Shown here: positions 22,366 to 30,961 of the stretch, piece by piece
Numbering within the stretch: the first letter of the stretch is position 1
Layout of the letters: each line of letters opens with the position of its first letter
NCBI RefSeq assembly: GCF_022414575.1
Contig: NZ_JADWYQ010000033.1
Coordinates: forward strand, 1-64,000
Source of the DNA: Streptomyces sp. MUM 178J
GTDB taxonomy: Bacteria > Actinomycetota > Actinomycetes > Streptomycetales > Streptomycetaceae
Direction: 5' to 3'
DNA length: 64,000 nucleotides
Notes under the pieces: generated by a model
Database searches by the model: none
What the model was told of the DNA's origin: nothing
What the model saw: only the letters and a program-made list of their open reading frames with translations
Made by a program: the position numbers and the translations under genes

Positions 22366-23569
22366 GGGAGCCTCCCGCCGGGGCCGGGGCGCCGTGCGGG
22401 CGCGTGCCGGCGGTTTCGCGCGCGCGGGAGGTGAGGCCGAGCTTGTCGGCCATCACGAGCCGCTGCATGTCGGAGGTCCCGGAGGAGGTCCGGGTGCCGA
22501 GGGCGTCGCGCAGATTCCGTTCGATGTCCGTTTCGGTGGTGTAGCCGAGGCCTCCGTACACCTGCATGGCGTCGAGGAAGGTCTCGACGGCGGACTCGCT
22601 GGTCCGGAGCTGGGCCGCTTCGGCGAAGTACGAGGGCATGCCCGCCATGAGGTCCCAGGCCGCGCGGTGGGTCAGCAGCCTGGCCTCGTCCAGGCGGATC
22701 TGCATCTCGACGATCCGGTTCGCCACCGACTGGAAGCGGCCGATGTTGCGCCCGAACTGGCTCCGGGTGCGGGCGTGGTGAACGCAGTCGTCGATCTGGC
22801 GGCGCATCGTGCCCAGCAGCGGCGCCAGGATGAGCGTCCGCTCCCAGGCCATGGTGGTGTTGAGGATCCGCGAGCCCTGCTTCTCACCGCCGAGCCGCGC
22901 GGAGACCGGGACGCGGCAGCCGTTCAGGGTGATCTCGCCCCAGGGGGCGGTGCGCAGTCCGGCCTTCTCGTACCGGGTCTCGACCGTCAGGCCGTCCTGC
23001 CCCCGTTCGACCAGGAAGGCGGTGACGCCGGTGAAACCGAGAGCGGGGTTGACGGTGGCGTAGACGAGGAAGACGTCGGCGATGGGGGCGTTGGTGACGA
23101 AGCGCTTGACTCCGTCCAGGACGTAGTGGTCGCCGTCCCGGCGGGCGGTGGCCGTCAGCGACAGGGCGTCGGAGCCGGCACCGGCCTCGGTGATCGCGTG
23201 GGCGCCAGCCATCCGGCCGTCGCAGAGCGCGCGCAGGTAGCGCTCCTTCTGCTCCCGGGAGCCGAACTGGGCGATCGGCACCTCCATGGCCCAGATGTGT
23301 GCGCCGAGCGCGATCATCAGGCCGTTGTCCCGGCAGCCGCCGCCCAGACCTTCCAGGGCGATCGCACAGGTCAGGGGGTCCAGCCCGAGCCCTCCGTACT
23401 CGACCGGTACGGGCAGGCCGAGGACGCCGGCCTCGGCGCAGCGCTGCCAGTCGCCGGGCTGGAGACCCCCGGTCCGGTCGCGTTCCTCGATGTCGGCGCC
23501 CAGGGTGGCGCCGAGGGAGTACAGCCGGTCGGCGAGCGCCGACTGCTCCTTCGTCGGAGCGAGGTTCAT
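22349..23569 (-). CDS. Acyl-CoA dehydrogenase-fold prolyl-carrier protein dehydrogenase (RedW/PltE-like)
   Basis: A 406-aa flavoprotein of the acyl-CoA dehydrogenase fold. It has AITEAGAGSDALSL in the FAD/substrate region, NAPIADVFLVYATVNP near residue 165, WERTLI, ARTRSQFGRNI and the C-terminal SGTSDMQ signature. The NAPIAD...YAT block and TSDMQ closely match PltE, which oxidises L-prolyl-S-carrier to pyrrole-2-carboxyl-S-carrier (family knowledge). The proline-type ligase and carrier protein sit in the same operon. The ATG overlaps the TrpB-like stop as ATGA. Partial oxidation to a dehydroproline remains possible. A general fatty acyl-CoA dehydrogenase is less likely given the neighbours. 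Confidence 0.9.
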   Translation of the reverse strand: MNLAPTKEQSALADRLYSLGATLGADIEERDRTGGLQPGDWQRCAEAGVLGLPVPVEYGGLGLDPLTCAIALEGLGGGCRDNGLMIALGAHIWAMEVPIAQFGSREQKERYLRALCDGRMAGAHAITEAGAGSDALSLTATARRDGDHYVLDGVKRFVTNAPIADVFLVYATVNPALGFTGVTAFLVERGQDGLTVETRYEKAGLRTAPWGEITLNGCRVPVSARLGGEKQGSRILNTTMAWERTLILAPLLGTMRRQIDDCVHHARTRSQFGRNIGRFQSVANRIVEMQIRLDEARLLTHRAAWDLMAGMPSYFAEAAQLRTSESAVETFLDAMQVYGGLGYTTETDIERNLRDALGTRTSSGTSDMQRLVMADKLGLTSRARETAGTRPHGAPAPAGGSHAHAR

Positions 23570-24966
23570 GAGCGGCTTCCGACGGGGTTGGTGTCAGGTA
23601 CGTCCGGCAGGGCGGCCAGAGACGCGGCGATGTGGCTGTCGGAGACGCGGTGGTCTTCCAGGCCGCCGGACAGGTACTGGTCGTAGGCGGACAGGTCGAG
23701 GAGACCATGGCCGCTGACGTTGAACAGAATGACGCGCGGCTCGTTCTCCTCCCGGGCCCGGACGGCCTCGTCGATCGCGCACTTGACGGCGTGCGCCGAT
23801 TCGGGGGCGGGGACGAGGTTCTCGGCCCGTGCGAAGAAGGCCCCGGCCTCGAACACCTCCGTCTGGCCGTAGGCGACGGCCTCCATCAGGCCCTGCTCGT
23901 ACAGGGCGCTGACCAGGGGTGCGGCGCCGTGGTAGCGCAGGCCTCCGGCGTGCACGCCGGGGGCGACGAAAGTGTGGCCCAGCGTGTACATCTTCGTCAT
24001 GGGCGTCGTGCCGGAGAAGTCGTTGTAGTCCCACGCGTAGCGGCCCCGGGTCATCTTGGGGCACGCGTCGGGTTCCACGGCCACGAGCCGGGTCCGGGCG
24101 TTGGTGCGGAGCTTCTCCCGGTGGAAGGGAAAGGCCAGGCCGGCGAAGTTGCTGCCGGCGCCCATGGCGCCGATGACCACGTCGGGGAACTCGCCGGCGA
24201 GTTCCATCTGGAGCAGGGCCTCTTCGCCGATCACCGTCTGGTGCAGCAGGACGTGGTTCTCCCCGCTGCCGACCGCGAACGCGCCCCGGTCCACCGTGCG
24301 GGCGTGTTCGAGGGCCTCGGCGTTGGCGATCGCCACGCTGCCGTCGGTGCCGGGCGAGGCGGCGATCAGGGCACGGCCGGCCTCGGTCGTACCGCTGGGG
24401 CTGGGTATGACGCGGGCGCCGTTGAGTTCCATCAGTACCTTGCGGTACGGCTTCTGCGCGTGGCTGCATCGCACCATGAAGACCGTGCAGGCCAGGTCCA
24501 GGGCGTGGCAGGCCATCGACAGGGCGGTGCCCCACTGGCCGGCGCCGGTTCCAGTGGTCACTTCCTGGACGCCGGCCTGCTTGTAGTAGTAGGCCTGGGC
24601 GAGCGCGGAGTTGAGCTTGTGGCTGCCCGAGGCGTTGGCGCCCTCGTACTTGTAGTAGATGTGCGCGGGGGTGTCGAGCGCCTGCTCAAGGCGGTGGGCC
24701 CGGACGAGCGGGGTGGGGCGCCAGCGCTGGTACTGCTCGCGCACCGGATCGGGGATCTTCACATGGCGCTCGGTGCCGACGCTGGAGCGGTACATGGACA
24801 GCGGCAGGTTCGGCGTCGAGTGCTTGCGGTCCGCCGGCGCCCCCTGCGGGGTGGACCGGGCGCGCCGCACGTCGGAGGACGGTACGTCCAGGTCGGCGAG
24901 AATGTTGTACCAGTGGGTCGGGACGTCCTCCTCGTCCAGCAGGAACTGGTTGCGCGACGTCCTCAT
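23566..24966 (-). CDS. TrpB2-like PLP-dependent beta-subunit of tryptophan synthase
   Basis: A 466-aa PLP enzyme of the TrpB2 branch, recognisable from the N-terminal IPTHWYNI-like segment (VPTHWYNILADL), RPTPLVRA and the PLP lysine in GSHKLNSA near residue 116. GAMGAGSNFAG contributes to phosphate binding. TrpB2 proteins join indole, or another nucleophile, to a serine- or phosphoserine-derived aminoacrylate. The gene is wedged between a carrier protein and a prolyl dehydrogenase with ATGA overlaps on both sides, so it is dedicated to the pathway. No TrpA is present. It may make a tryptophan-like or pyrrole-derived amino acid for the NRPS; the nucleophile cannot be read from sequence. Confidence 0.9.
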   Translation of the reverse strand: MRTSRNQFLLDEEDVPTHWYNILADLDVPSSDVRRARSTPQGAPADRKHSTPNLPLSMYRSSVGTERHVKIPDPVREQYQRWRPTPLVRAHRLEQALDTPAHIYYKYEGANASGSHKLNSALAQAYYYKQAGVQEVTTGTGAGQWGTALSMACHALDLACTVFMVRCSHAQKPYRKVLMELNGARVIPSPSGTTEAGRALIAASPGTDGSVAIANAEALEHARTVDRGAFAVGSGENHVLLHQTVIGEEALLQMELAGEFPDVVIGAMGAGSNFAGLAFPFHREKLRTNARTRLVAVEPDACPKMTRGRYAWDYNDFSGTTPMTKMYTLGHTFVAPGVHAGGLRYHGAAPLVSALYEQGLMEAVAYGQTEVFEAGAFFARAENLVPAPESAHAVKCAIDEAVRAREENEPRVILFNVSGHGLLDLSAYDQYLSGGLEDHRVSDSHIAASLAALPDVPDTNPVGSRS

Positions 24967-25247
24967 GCGGCGGCCTCCGTCCGGAGCGTTTCGACGTGCC
25001 GGCGCACGAGGCCGATGAAGTCGCCGACGTTCTCCAGGTCGGCCTCCATCACGTCCTCGTCCTCGATCTGGCCGCCGAACTCGCTCTCCACGGCGAGGAG
25101 GAGCTGGAGTAGGTTCAGCGAGTCGAGCTGGATCACCGGCGAGTAGAGCGAGACCTCGTTCCCGATGGCCTCGGGGCTCAGCCGGAGGTCCAGGGATTCC
25201 ACCATGAGTTCGCGGACGCGGGACGTCACTTCATCGTCATTCAGCAT
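24963..25247 (-). CDS. Free-standing acyl/peptidyl carrier protein
   Basis: A 94-aa carrier protein. The phosphopantetheine attachment serine lies in IQLDSLNLLQLL, near residue 42, followed by the acidic helix EFGGQIEDEDV. It is the first gene of the short-overlap operon, preceded by AAGGAG eight bases upstream of the ATG. Its stop overlaps the TrpB2-like start as ATGA. By analogy with RedO/PltL it should carry proline during oxidation to a pyrrole thioester. That role depends on the neighbouring ligase and dehydrogenase. Confidence 0.92.
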   Translation of the reverse strand: MLNDDEVTSRVRELMVESLDLRLSPEAIGNEVSLYSPVIQLDSLNLLQLLLAVESEFGGQIEDEDVMEADLENVGDFIGLVRRHVETLRTEAAA

Positions 25248-25435
25248 TCAGGGACTCCTTCTCACACATTTCGAATCGGCCGGGTCCCGGCGCGCCGTCG
25301 ACCGACGGGAGCACACCGAAATCGGGACAAGAGGAATCAGGCGCGGCAGCCACAGGCGCGACAAAACGGGCCGGGGCTCCGGAGTGGAAACAATTCGACA
25401 CTCAGCCGGGTGCCGCCCAGCCAGAAGATATCAGT
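25248..25435 (-). promoter_or_regulatory. 188-bp leader upstream of the carrier-protein operon
   Basis: This non-coding gap lies between the type II thioesterase stop and the carrier protein start, both on the minus strand. It carries the AAGGAG ribosome-binding site of the carrier gene and is long enough for an internal promoter. No hairpin terminator is obvious, so read-through from the thioesterase gene is also possible. Confidence 0.4.
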
Positions 25436-26209
25436 TCAGCCGACGAGATCAAGGCGGGCAGTGATGTCCTTGACGACTTCCGCTTCCTGCTGCGCAAGAT
25501 AGAAGTGTCCTCCCGGAAATACGCGCAGGTCGAAATCACCGGACGTCCGGTCGCTCCACGCCGCCGCGTCCGAAACCGGGACACCGGGGTCCGAGTCCCC
25601 CACGTACGCCGTCAGGGGAATCCCCACCGGCCGGGCGTCGGCGGGCTGGTAGGTTTCGATCAGCTTCAGGTCCGCCCGCATCGAGGGCAGCAGCAGGGGC
25701 AGTAGACCAGGGTCCGCGGTCAGGGCCTCGTCCATGCCGCCGAGCGCGAGCAGGTCCTCGACCATCGCCGCGTCGTCCTGTGTGTGCAGGTCCCGGGAGC
25801 TGCGCGGGGATCCGGGCGCGGCGTGCCCGGAGACGAACAACTGCCTCGGCCGCGCCCGGTAGAGCGTCTCCAGACGCAGCGTGACCTCGTACGCGAGCGC
25901 CGCGCCCATGCTGTGCCCGAAGAGAGCGAGAGGCCGTCCCAGCAGTGGCAGCAGGGCCTGTGCGACGCCGTCGGCGAGCTCTGCCATGGCGGTCACGCAC
26001 GGTTCGCCGAGCCGGTCCTGGCGCCCGGGGTACTGCACGGCGACCAGTTCCACGTCCGCGGGGAGCAGGTCCGCCCAGCCGTGGAAGGTGCCTGCGGTGC
26101 CGCCCGCGTGCGGGAGGCAAACCAGGCGGAGCCGGGGGTTGGCCACCGGGCGGGGCCTGCGGAGCCAGCGCCCCACCGATTTCGGGGCGGGCGGGGCTGT
26201 GGGGATCAC
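25436..26209 (-). CDS. Type II (editing) thioesterase of the NRPS/PKS class
   Basis: A 257-aa alpha/beta hydrolase that removes misprimed or stalled acyl groups from carrier proteins. Visible features are LVCLPHAGGTAGTFHGW at residues 29-45, nucleophile elbow GHSMGAALAYE near residue 100, the acid region VGDSDPGV and the catalytic His in FPGGHFYL. The length is typical. A GTG start at 26209 is supported by GGGAG about ten bases upstream. Its presence near a large NRPS and a free carrier protein fits a proofreading role. Confidence 0.93.
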   Translation of the reverse strand: MIPTAPPAPKSVGRWLRRPRPVANPRLRLVCLPHAGGTAGTFHGWADLLPADVELVAVQYPGRQDRLGEPCVTAMAELADGVAQALLPLLGRPLALFGHSMGAALAYEVTLRLETLYRARPRQLFVSGHAAPGSPRSSRDLHTQDDAAMVEDLLALGGMDEALTADPGLLPLLLPSMRADLKLIETYQPADARPVGIPLTAYVGDSDPGVPVSDAAAWSDRTSGDFDLRVFPGGHFYLAQQEAEVVKDITARLDLVG

Positions 26210-26464
26210 TGTCGGTCTTCTCCCTCATGGCACTTCCTGCGGCCGGACCTCTTACGCCCGACATTTCAAGTCCCGCACTGTAACTCCTTTTCGGTGCGGC
26301 GTCACCCCGCCGTAAGGGGCAGTTCCGCATACAGAATTTATCCAGCCGGCTCACCCGCCGGTGCTTAGAGTCGTACGCAATCACTTCGGTTATCACCGCC
26401 CCGCACGCCTGTCCGCAGGCATTCCAAAACACTCTGCAGACCGCCGAAAGGGATGCGTCACATC
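26210..26464. promoter_or_regulatory. Divergent promoter region between thioesterase and aldehyde dehydrogenase genes
   Basis: This intergenic stretch of about 255 bp is AT-richer than its flanks, especially 26275-26400. It should contain promoters for the leftward thioesterase and the rightward aldehyde dehydrogenase operon. GAAAGG at 26446-26451 is the only good ribosome-binding site for the rightward gene. No copy of the shared motif found at 34.5 kb and 39.3 kb is present here. Confidence 0.5.
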
Positions 26465-27895
26465 ATGTATTCGCTGCCACTTCGGTCGGTCTTTATCGGC
26501 GGCCGGTGGGTCGCGCCGCGCGCCACGGGAACCATCGCCGTCGAGAACCCGGCGACCCAGCATCAGATCGCCGAGGTCCCCGACTGCGACAGTGCGGACG
26601 TCTGGCACGCGGTCGACGCCGCCCGCTCGGCCCTGCCCGGCTGGTCCGCGACCGGCCCGGCCGAGCGCGGGGCGGCCCTCACCGCCCTGCGCGAAGCCCT
26701 GCTGGAGCACCAGGAGGGGCTGGCCCGGACGGTGACCCGCGAGATGGGTTCCCCGATCACCTTCGCCCGACGCGTGCAGACGGGCCTGCCCGTCAAGGTG
26801 CTCGACGGGTTCATCGACGAGCTGGCCGCCGCCACGGCGCAGGAGCGGATCGGGCATTCCCTGGTGGTGCGCGAGCCCATCGGCGTGGCCGCCGCCATCA
26901 CCCCCTGGAACTACCCGCTCCACCAGGCGGTCGCCAAGATCGGCGCGGCTCTCGCGGCGGGTTGCACCCTGGTGCTCAAGCCGAGCGAGCTCGCCCCACT
27001 CTCCGCCTACGCGCTGACGCGGATCATCGAGGGCATCGGCCTGCCGCCCGGCGTGTTCAACCTTGTTCCCGGCCGCGGGAGCACCACCGGCGCCGCGCTC
27101 GCCGCCGACGACGGGGTCGACGTCGTGTCGTTCACCGGTTCGCTGGAGGCCGGCCGGAAGATCGGCGCGGCCGCGGCCCAGTCGGTCAAGCGGACCTGCC
27201 TGGAACTGGGCGGGAAGTCGGCGACCGTGGTTCTGTCCGACGCCGACCTGGCCACCGCCGTCGAGGACGGCGTCCACAGCGCGCTGCACAACGCCGGGCA
27301 GACCTGTTCGGCCCGCACACGGCTGCTCGTACCCCGCCATCGGCTGGACGAGGCCCTCGACGTGGCCCGCGCCGTCGTCGCCGCGTATGTGCCGGGCGAC
27401 CCGGAGGACCCGGCGTGCCTGCTCGGCCCCCTCGCCTCCGCGCAGCAGCGGGAGCGGGTCCTCGCCCACCTGGAGCTGGCCGCCCGCAGCGGTGCGCGCC
27501 AGGTCGCCGGCCCCGGCCGTCCCGAGCGCCTGCCGCACCTCGGCCACTACGTGGCGCCCAGCATCTGGACCGGGGTCAGCCCCTCCTCACCGCTGGCCCT
27601 AGAGGAGATCTTCGGGCCCGTCCTGGCCGTCATGGCGTTCGGCGACGACGAGGAGGCCGTGTCCCTGGCCAACCACTCCGACTACGGCCTGGCGGCGACC
27701 GTCTGGTCCGCCGACACGGACCGGGCGCTGTCGGTGGCCCGGCGCCTCCAGGTCGGTCAAGTCGACATCAACGACGCCAAGTTCAATGCCGCGGCCCCTT
27801 TCGGCGGCTTCCGGCAGTCGGGTGTGGGGCGCGAGCTGGGCCGGCACGGCATCCAGGAGTTCCAGGAGGTCAAGTCCCTCCAGCTGCCCGCGTGA
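26465..27895 (+). CDS. Aldehyde dehydrogenase (NAD(P)+-dependent)
   Basis: A 476-aa aldehyde dehydrogenase-superfamily enzyme. It contains TPWNYPLHQAVAKIG, FTGSLEAG, the general-base Glu in CLELGGKS near residue 248 and the nucleophilic Cys in NAGQTCSART near residue 281. EEIFGPVLAV and PFGGFRQSGVGRELG close the fold. An ATG at 26453 sits directly on the GAAAGGG ribosome-binding site, so the ATG at 26465 (spacing about 12) is preferred. It heads an operon with a terpene synthase and an MpaB-like oxygenase, so it may oxidise a terpenoid or other pathway aldehyde to an acid. The substrate is not predictable from sequence. Confidence 0.93.
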   Translation: MYSLPLRSVFIGGRWVAPRATGTIAVENPATQHQIAEVPDCDSADVWHAVDAARSALPGWSATGPAERGAALTALREALLEHQEGLARTVTREMGSPITFARRVQTGLPVKVLDGFIDELAAATAQERIGHSLVVREPIGVAAAITPWNYPLHQAVAKIGAALAAGCTLVLKPSELAPLSAYALTRIIEGIGLPPGVFNLVPGRGSTTGAALAADDGVDVVSFTGSLEAGRKIGAAAAQSVKRTCLELGGKSATVVLSDADLATAVEDGVHSALHNAGQTCSARTRLLVPRHRLDEALDVARAVVAAYVPGDPEDPACLLGPLASAQQRERVLAHLELAARSGARQVAGPGRPERLPHLGHYVAPSIWTGVSPSSPLALEEIFGPVLAVMAFGDDEEAVSLANHSDYGLAATVWSADTDRALSVARRLQVGQVDINDAKFNAAAPFGGFRQSGVGRELGRHGIQEFQEVKSLQLPA

Positions 27896-27967
27896 GACCC
27901 CGCGCGGCCCTCCCCCGCCCCGCCGCCTGCTTCCCCTTCCCCTTCCCATCGAACGACGGGTGACACC

Positions 27968-28990
27968 GTGCCCTTGCGCATGCCCCATATCCACGTGGAG
28001 TTCCCTCCCGAGCTCAGCCCGCACGCCGCACAGGCGGAAGCGGGTACGCGCGCCTTCGTGGCCCGCTTCGGCCTGGCCCCCGACGAGGCGGCCCGGCACC
28101 ATCACGAGCGCTCCCTGCTCGGCACCCTGATGGGCCGCGCGTATCCCACCGCCGGAGCCTTCGAACTCCAGCTGGTCACCGACTGGATCAGCTGCATGCT
28201 GGTGCTGGACGACCAGTTCGACGAGACCGCGCTCGGCACCGACCCGGCCCTGCTGCGCCGCCTGTGCGACGAGGTCCTCGGCTGGTTCACCGCCGACGGC
28301 TCCGTCGACGACACGCCCTCTGCCGCCTCGGTCCACTCGACCGTCGCCGCGTTCCGGCCGGCCTATGCGGACCTGTGGCGCCGTACCGTGCCCCTGACCA
28401 CACCGACCTGGCGGGCCCGCTTCGCCGCCCACGTCGGGGCCTTCTTCGAGACCTGCGTGTGGGAGTCCGAGAACCGCCTCGCCGGGCGGGTGCCGGGCCT
28501 GGACGAGTACATCGCCATGCGAGGCCGGGCCCTGATGCCCTACCTCGACCTCATCGAAGTGACCCTGCACGCCGAGGTGCCCGAGGAGATCTACGGGCTC
28601 CCGGGGTTCGCGGAGCTGAACGCGTCGCTGTCCGACGCCGATCTGTGGACCAATGACCTGTTCAGCTGCGAGAAGGAAGCCCTGCTGAACGACCCCCACA
28701 ACCTCGTCCTGATCCACCGGCACGCGCACGGTACGGACCTGCAGACGTCGGCCGACGCGGTCGGCGCGATGATCCAGGCGCGCTTCGACCGGTTCACCGA
28801 GCTCAGCGCCACCTTCGCGGACGGCCTCACGCCCGAGCTGGGCGCGCTGTTCCCGGCGGACCGGGTGGAAGCCCACATCGCCGGTCTGCGCAGCTGGCTC
28901 ACCGGCCAGTTGAAGTGGCGCTTCGAGACGCTGCGCTTCGACCCCACCCGGCCGGAGGTCATCAGTGCCGCCGGCTCCACACCGCTGTAG
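27968..28990 (+). CDS. Class I terpene synthase (cyclase)
   Basis: A 340-aa bacterial class I terpene cyclase. The first metal motif DDQFDE lies near residue 81. The NSE triad is present as NDLFSCEKE near residue 229, spaced as in sesquiterpene cyclases. A pyrophosphate-sensing Arg and an RY-like C-terminal segment are less clear (LKWRFETLRF). Length is close to that of sesquiterpene cyclases such as pentalenene synthase. The GTG start is at 27968. It sits 72 bp after an aldehyde dehydrogenase and just before an MpaB-like oxygenase, so a cyclised and then oxidised terpenoid is likely. The identity of the terpene is unknown. Confidence 0.92.
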   Translation: MPLRMPHIHVEFPPELSPHAAQAEAGTRAFVARFGLAPDEAARHHHERSLLGTLMGRAYPTAGAFELQLVTDWISCMLVLDDQFDETALGTDPALLRRLCDEVLGWFTADGSVDDTPSAASVHSTVAAFRPAYADLWRRTVPLTTPTWRARFAAHVGAFFETCVWESENRLAGRVPGLDEYIAMRGRALMPYLDLIEVTLHAEVPEEIYGLPGFAELNASLSDADLWTNDLFSCEKEALLNDPHNLVLIHRHAHGTDLQTSADAVGAMIQARFDRFTELSATFADGLTPELGALFPADRVEAHIAGLRSWLTGQLKWRFETLRFDPTRPEVISAAGSTPL

Positions 28991-29018
28991 CCGCCTTCTC
29001 ACCGTGAACGGGGCATGG

Positions 29019-29921
29019 ATGCGAGACCGTTACGCGACACTCAGATACCTGGAGACCCTCGATCCCAAGGCGGACCACGAGGAGATCCACCGCATATCCT
29101 CCGACCGCGAGTTCCCATGGGACTACGGCCGGGGCCTGGAGGTCGCCATCTGGCGCACCTGCTGTGTGCCCGCCATCTCCGGCGTCCTCGACGGCACGGG
29201 CGAGTTCGCCCTGCGGGCGCAGAAGCGCTACGACGACACCCGCATCATCCTCGGAGAGCTGGTCCGCGGCGGATACGACTCCGACCGCGGACGCCAGGCG
29301 ATCCGTCAGATCAACAACGCTCACCGCCGGTTCGACATCGACAACGAGGACATGCTCTACGTCCTGTCGACGTTCATATTCGAGCCCGTGCGCTGGATCG
29401 ACCAGTGGGCCTGGCGCCCGACCGGCGAGACCGAACGGCTGGCCGCCTTCTACTTCTTCGCGGGCGTCGGCAAGCGGATGAACATCCGCGAGATACCCAC
29501 CGACTACGCGACGTTCGAGGCGTTCAACCGGGAGTACGAGCAGGCCCGCTTCCGCAGGGCGGCGAGCAACCACCGCGTCGGCACCTCGATCATCAGGCTC
29601 TACGGGTCCTGGTACCGGCGCCCGGTCCGCGATCTGGTGACCGCCACCCTGCCCTGCCGTCTGGACCGGCCCGCGCTCGACGCCCTGGACATGCGCACGC
29701 CCCCGGTGTGGGCCCGGGCGCTGCACCACGCCGCGCTGCGGGGCCACGCCCGAGCCGAGCGCGTGGCCCCCCGCCTGATGGCGCGGGTCATGACGCGCCC
29801 GACCGCCCGGACGTACCCCGGCTACCCGGCTGGTTACGACCTCGCCGACATCGGCCCCCACCGGACCGTCCCGCCCGTGCCACGGCTCCCGGCGGCACGC
29901 GCCGACAGCCTCAAGGACTGA
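29019..29921 (+). CDS. MpaB/Lcp-like (DUF2236) haem-type oxygenase
   Basis: A protein of about 300 aa of the family that includes rubber oxygenase Lcp and fungal MpaB, which cleaves the farnesyl side chain in mycophenolic acid synthesis (family knowledge). Family-like segments are IVR-type YDDTRIIL, INNAHRRFDIDNEDMLYVLSTFIFEP and ERLAAFYFFAGVGKRMNIREIP. The candidate haem ligand His is in the NNAH segment. The ATG at 29019 starts MRDRYATLRYLETLDP. A GTG at 29004 or an upstream ATG at 28965, overlapping the terpene synthase, are alternatives. Placement directly after the cyclase suggests oxidation or cleavage of a terpenoid chain. Confidence 0.82.
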   Translation: MRDRYATLRYLETLDPKADHEEIHRISSDREFPWDYGRGLEVAIWRTCCVPAISGVLDGTGEFALRAQKRYDDTRIILGELVRGGYDSDRGRQAIRQINNAHRRFDIDNEDMLYVLSTFIFEPVRWIDQWAWRPTGETERLAAFYFFAGVGKRMNIREIPTDYATFEAFNREYEQARFRRAASNHRVGTSIIRLYGSWYRRPVRDLVTATLPCRLDRPALDALDMRTPPVWARALHHAALRGHARAERVAPRLMARVMTRPTARTYPGYPAGYDLADIGPHRTVPPVPRLPAARADSLKD

Positions 29922-29926
29922 GAACC

Positions 29927-30961
29927 ATGACGGAATCCATCACTGTCGCGGCTGCCGCACCGCCCCCGGCCCCCATCGGCGACACGCCCATGCGGCCCGT
30001 ACGCGTTCCCGTCGGCGACCGGTCGGTCCGGATCTGGCTCAAGCTGGAAGCCGAGAATCCGTTCGGTTCGATCAAGGCCCGTACCGCCGAGGCGCTGTTG
30101 GCCGCCCTGGAGATGACCGGGGCGCTGCGGCCGGGAATGCGGGTGGTCGAGTCGACCTCGGGCAACCTCGGGGTGGCGCTCGCCGGCCTGTGCGCGCAGC
30201 GCGGCTACGACTGCACCCTGGTTGTCGAGCCCAGCACGCCCCGCGCCAGCGTCGAGCGGATGGCGGCGTTCGGAGCTGACGTGGTCACGGTGCGCGAGGT
30301 GCCCGGCGGCCGGACCCTCGGGGCGCGGCTACAGGCCGTCCAGGAGATCCTGGCGACCGACGCGGACGCCGTGTGGACGAACCAGTACGCGAGCCCGGCC
30401 AACCCCGGGGTCCACGAGTGGCAGACGGCCTCGGAACTGGTGAAAGCCGGCCCCGACGGCCGGTTCGACGCCGTCGCCGTCGCCGTCTCCACGGGCGGCA
30501 CGCTGGCCGGCATCGCCCGGTACTTCCGGAGCAACCTGCCGGACACGCGGATCGTCGCGGTCGACGCGGTGGGCTCGTCCGCCCTGGGCGGGGAGCCCGC
30601 CGACCGGCCGTTCAAACTGATGGGCTTCGGTTCGGGCCAGCTGTCGGGGTTCCTGGAGCCCGGCTACTGGGACCACGCCGTGCTGCTGCGCGACGCGGCG
30701 GCCGCCGCGGCCTGCGTCCGGGTCTTCCGGCGCACCGGCGTCTCGCTCGGGGGCAGCGGCGGCGCCGCCGTGCTGGCGTCAGTGATCCAGGCCCGGCGGG
30801 ACCCCTCCCTGCGGGAGATCGCCAGCGTGTGCCCGGACAGCGGGGAGAAGTACGCGCACCTGTACGGGACGCCCGCCGCCGCCGAGCCGGATCCGGACCC
30901 GGAGGTCCGGGAGGCCCTGTCCCTCCTGAACCACATGTACGACGAAGAGAAGGCACCCTGA
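29927..30961 (+). CDS. SbnA-like PLP enzyme, N-(1-amino-1-carboxy-2-ethyl)-glutamate synthase
   Basis: A 344-aa cysteine-synthase-fold PLP enzyme. The PLP lysine is in NPFGSIKART near residue 50. STSGNLGVALAGL binds the substrate carboxylate and STGGTLAGIARYF binds PLP phosphate. SbnA homologues join O-phosphoserine with glutamate to give ACEGA, the first step to L-2,3-diaminopropionate (family knowledge). The assignment is strengthened by the SbnB-like gene whose ATG overlaps this stop by one base (TGATG). The gene starts six bases after the MpaB-like stop, so it is in the same operon. An ordinary cysteine synthase is the alternative but would not explain the partner. Confidence 0.9.
   Translation: MTESITVAAAAPPPAPIGDTPMRPVRVPVGDRSVRIWLKLEAENPFGSIKARTAEALLAALEMTGALRPGMRVVESTSGNLGVALAGLCAQRGYDCTLVVEPSTPRASVERMAAFGADVVTVREVPGGRTLGARLQAVQEILATDADAVWTNQYASPANPGVHEWQTASELVKAGPDGRFDAVAVAVSTGGTLAGIARYFRSNLPDTRIVAVDAVGSSALGGEPADRPFKLMGFGSGQLSGFLEPGYWDHAVLLRDAAAAAACVRVFRRTGVSLGGSGGAAVLASVIQARRDPSLREIASVCPDSGEKYAHLYGTPAAAEPDPDPEVREALSLLNHMYDEEKAP

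Noticed and set aside
26453-26464. ATG at 26453 as the aldehyde dehydrogenase start
   Set aside because: It directly abuts the GAAAGGG ribosome-binding site with no spacing; the ATG at 26465 is better placed.
28965-29018. Earlier ATG for the MpaB-like gene at 28965
   Set aside because: It lies inside the terpene synthase gene and adds a non-family Cys/Pro-rich stretch. The ATG at 29019, or GTG at 29004, fits better.
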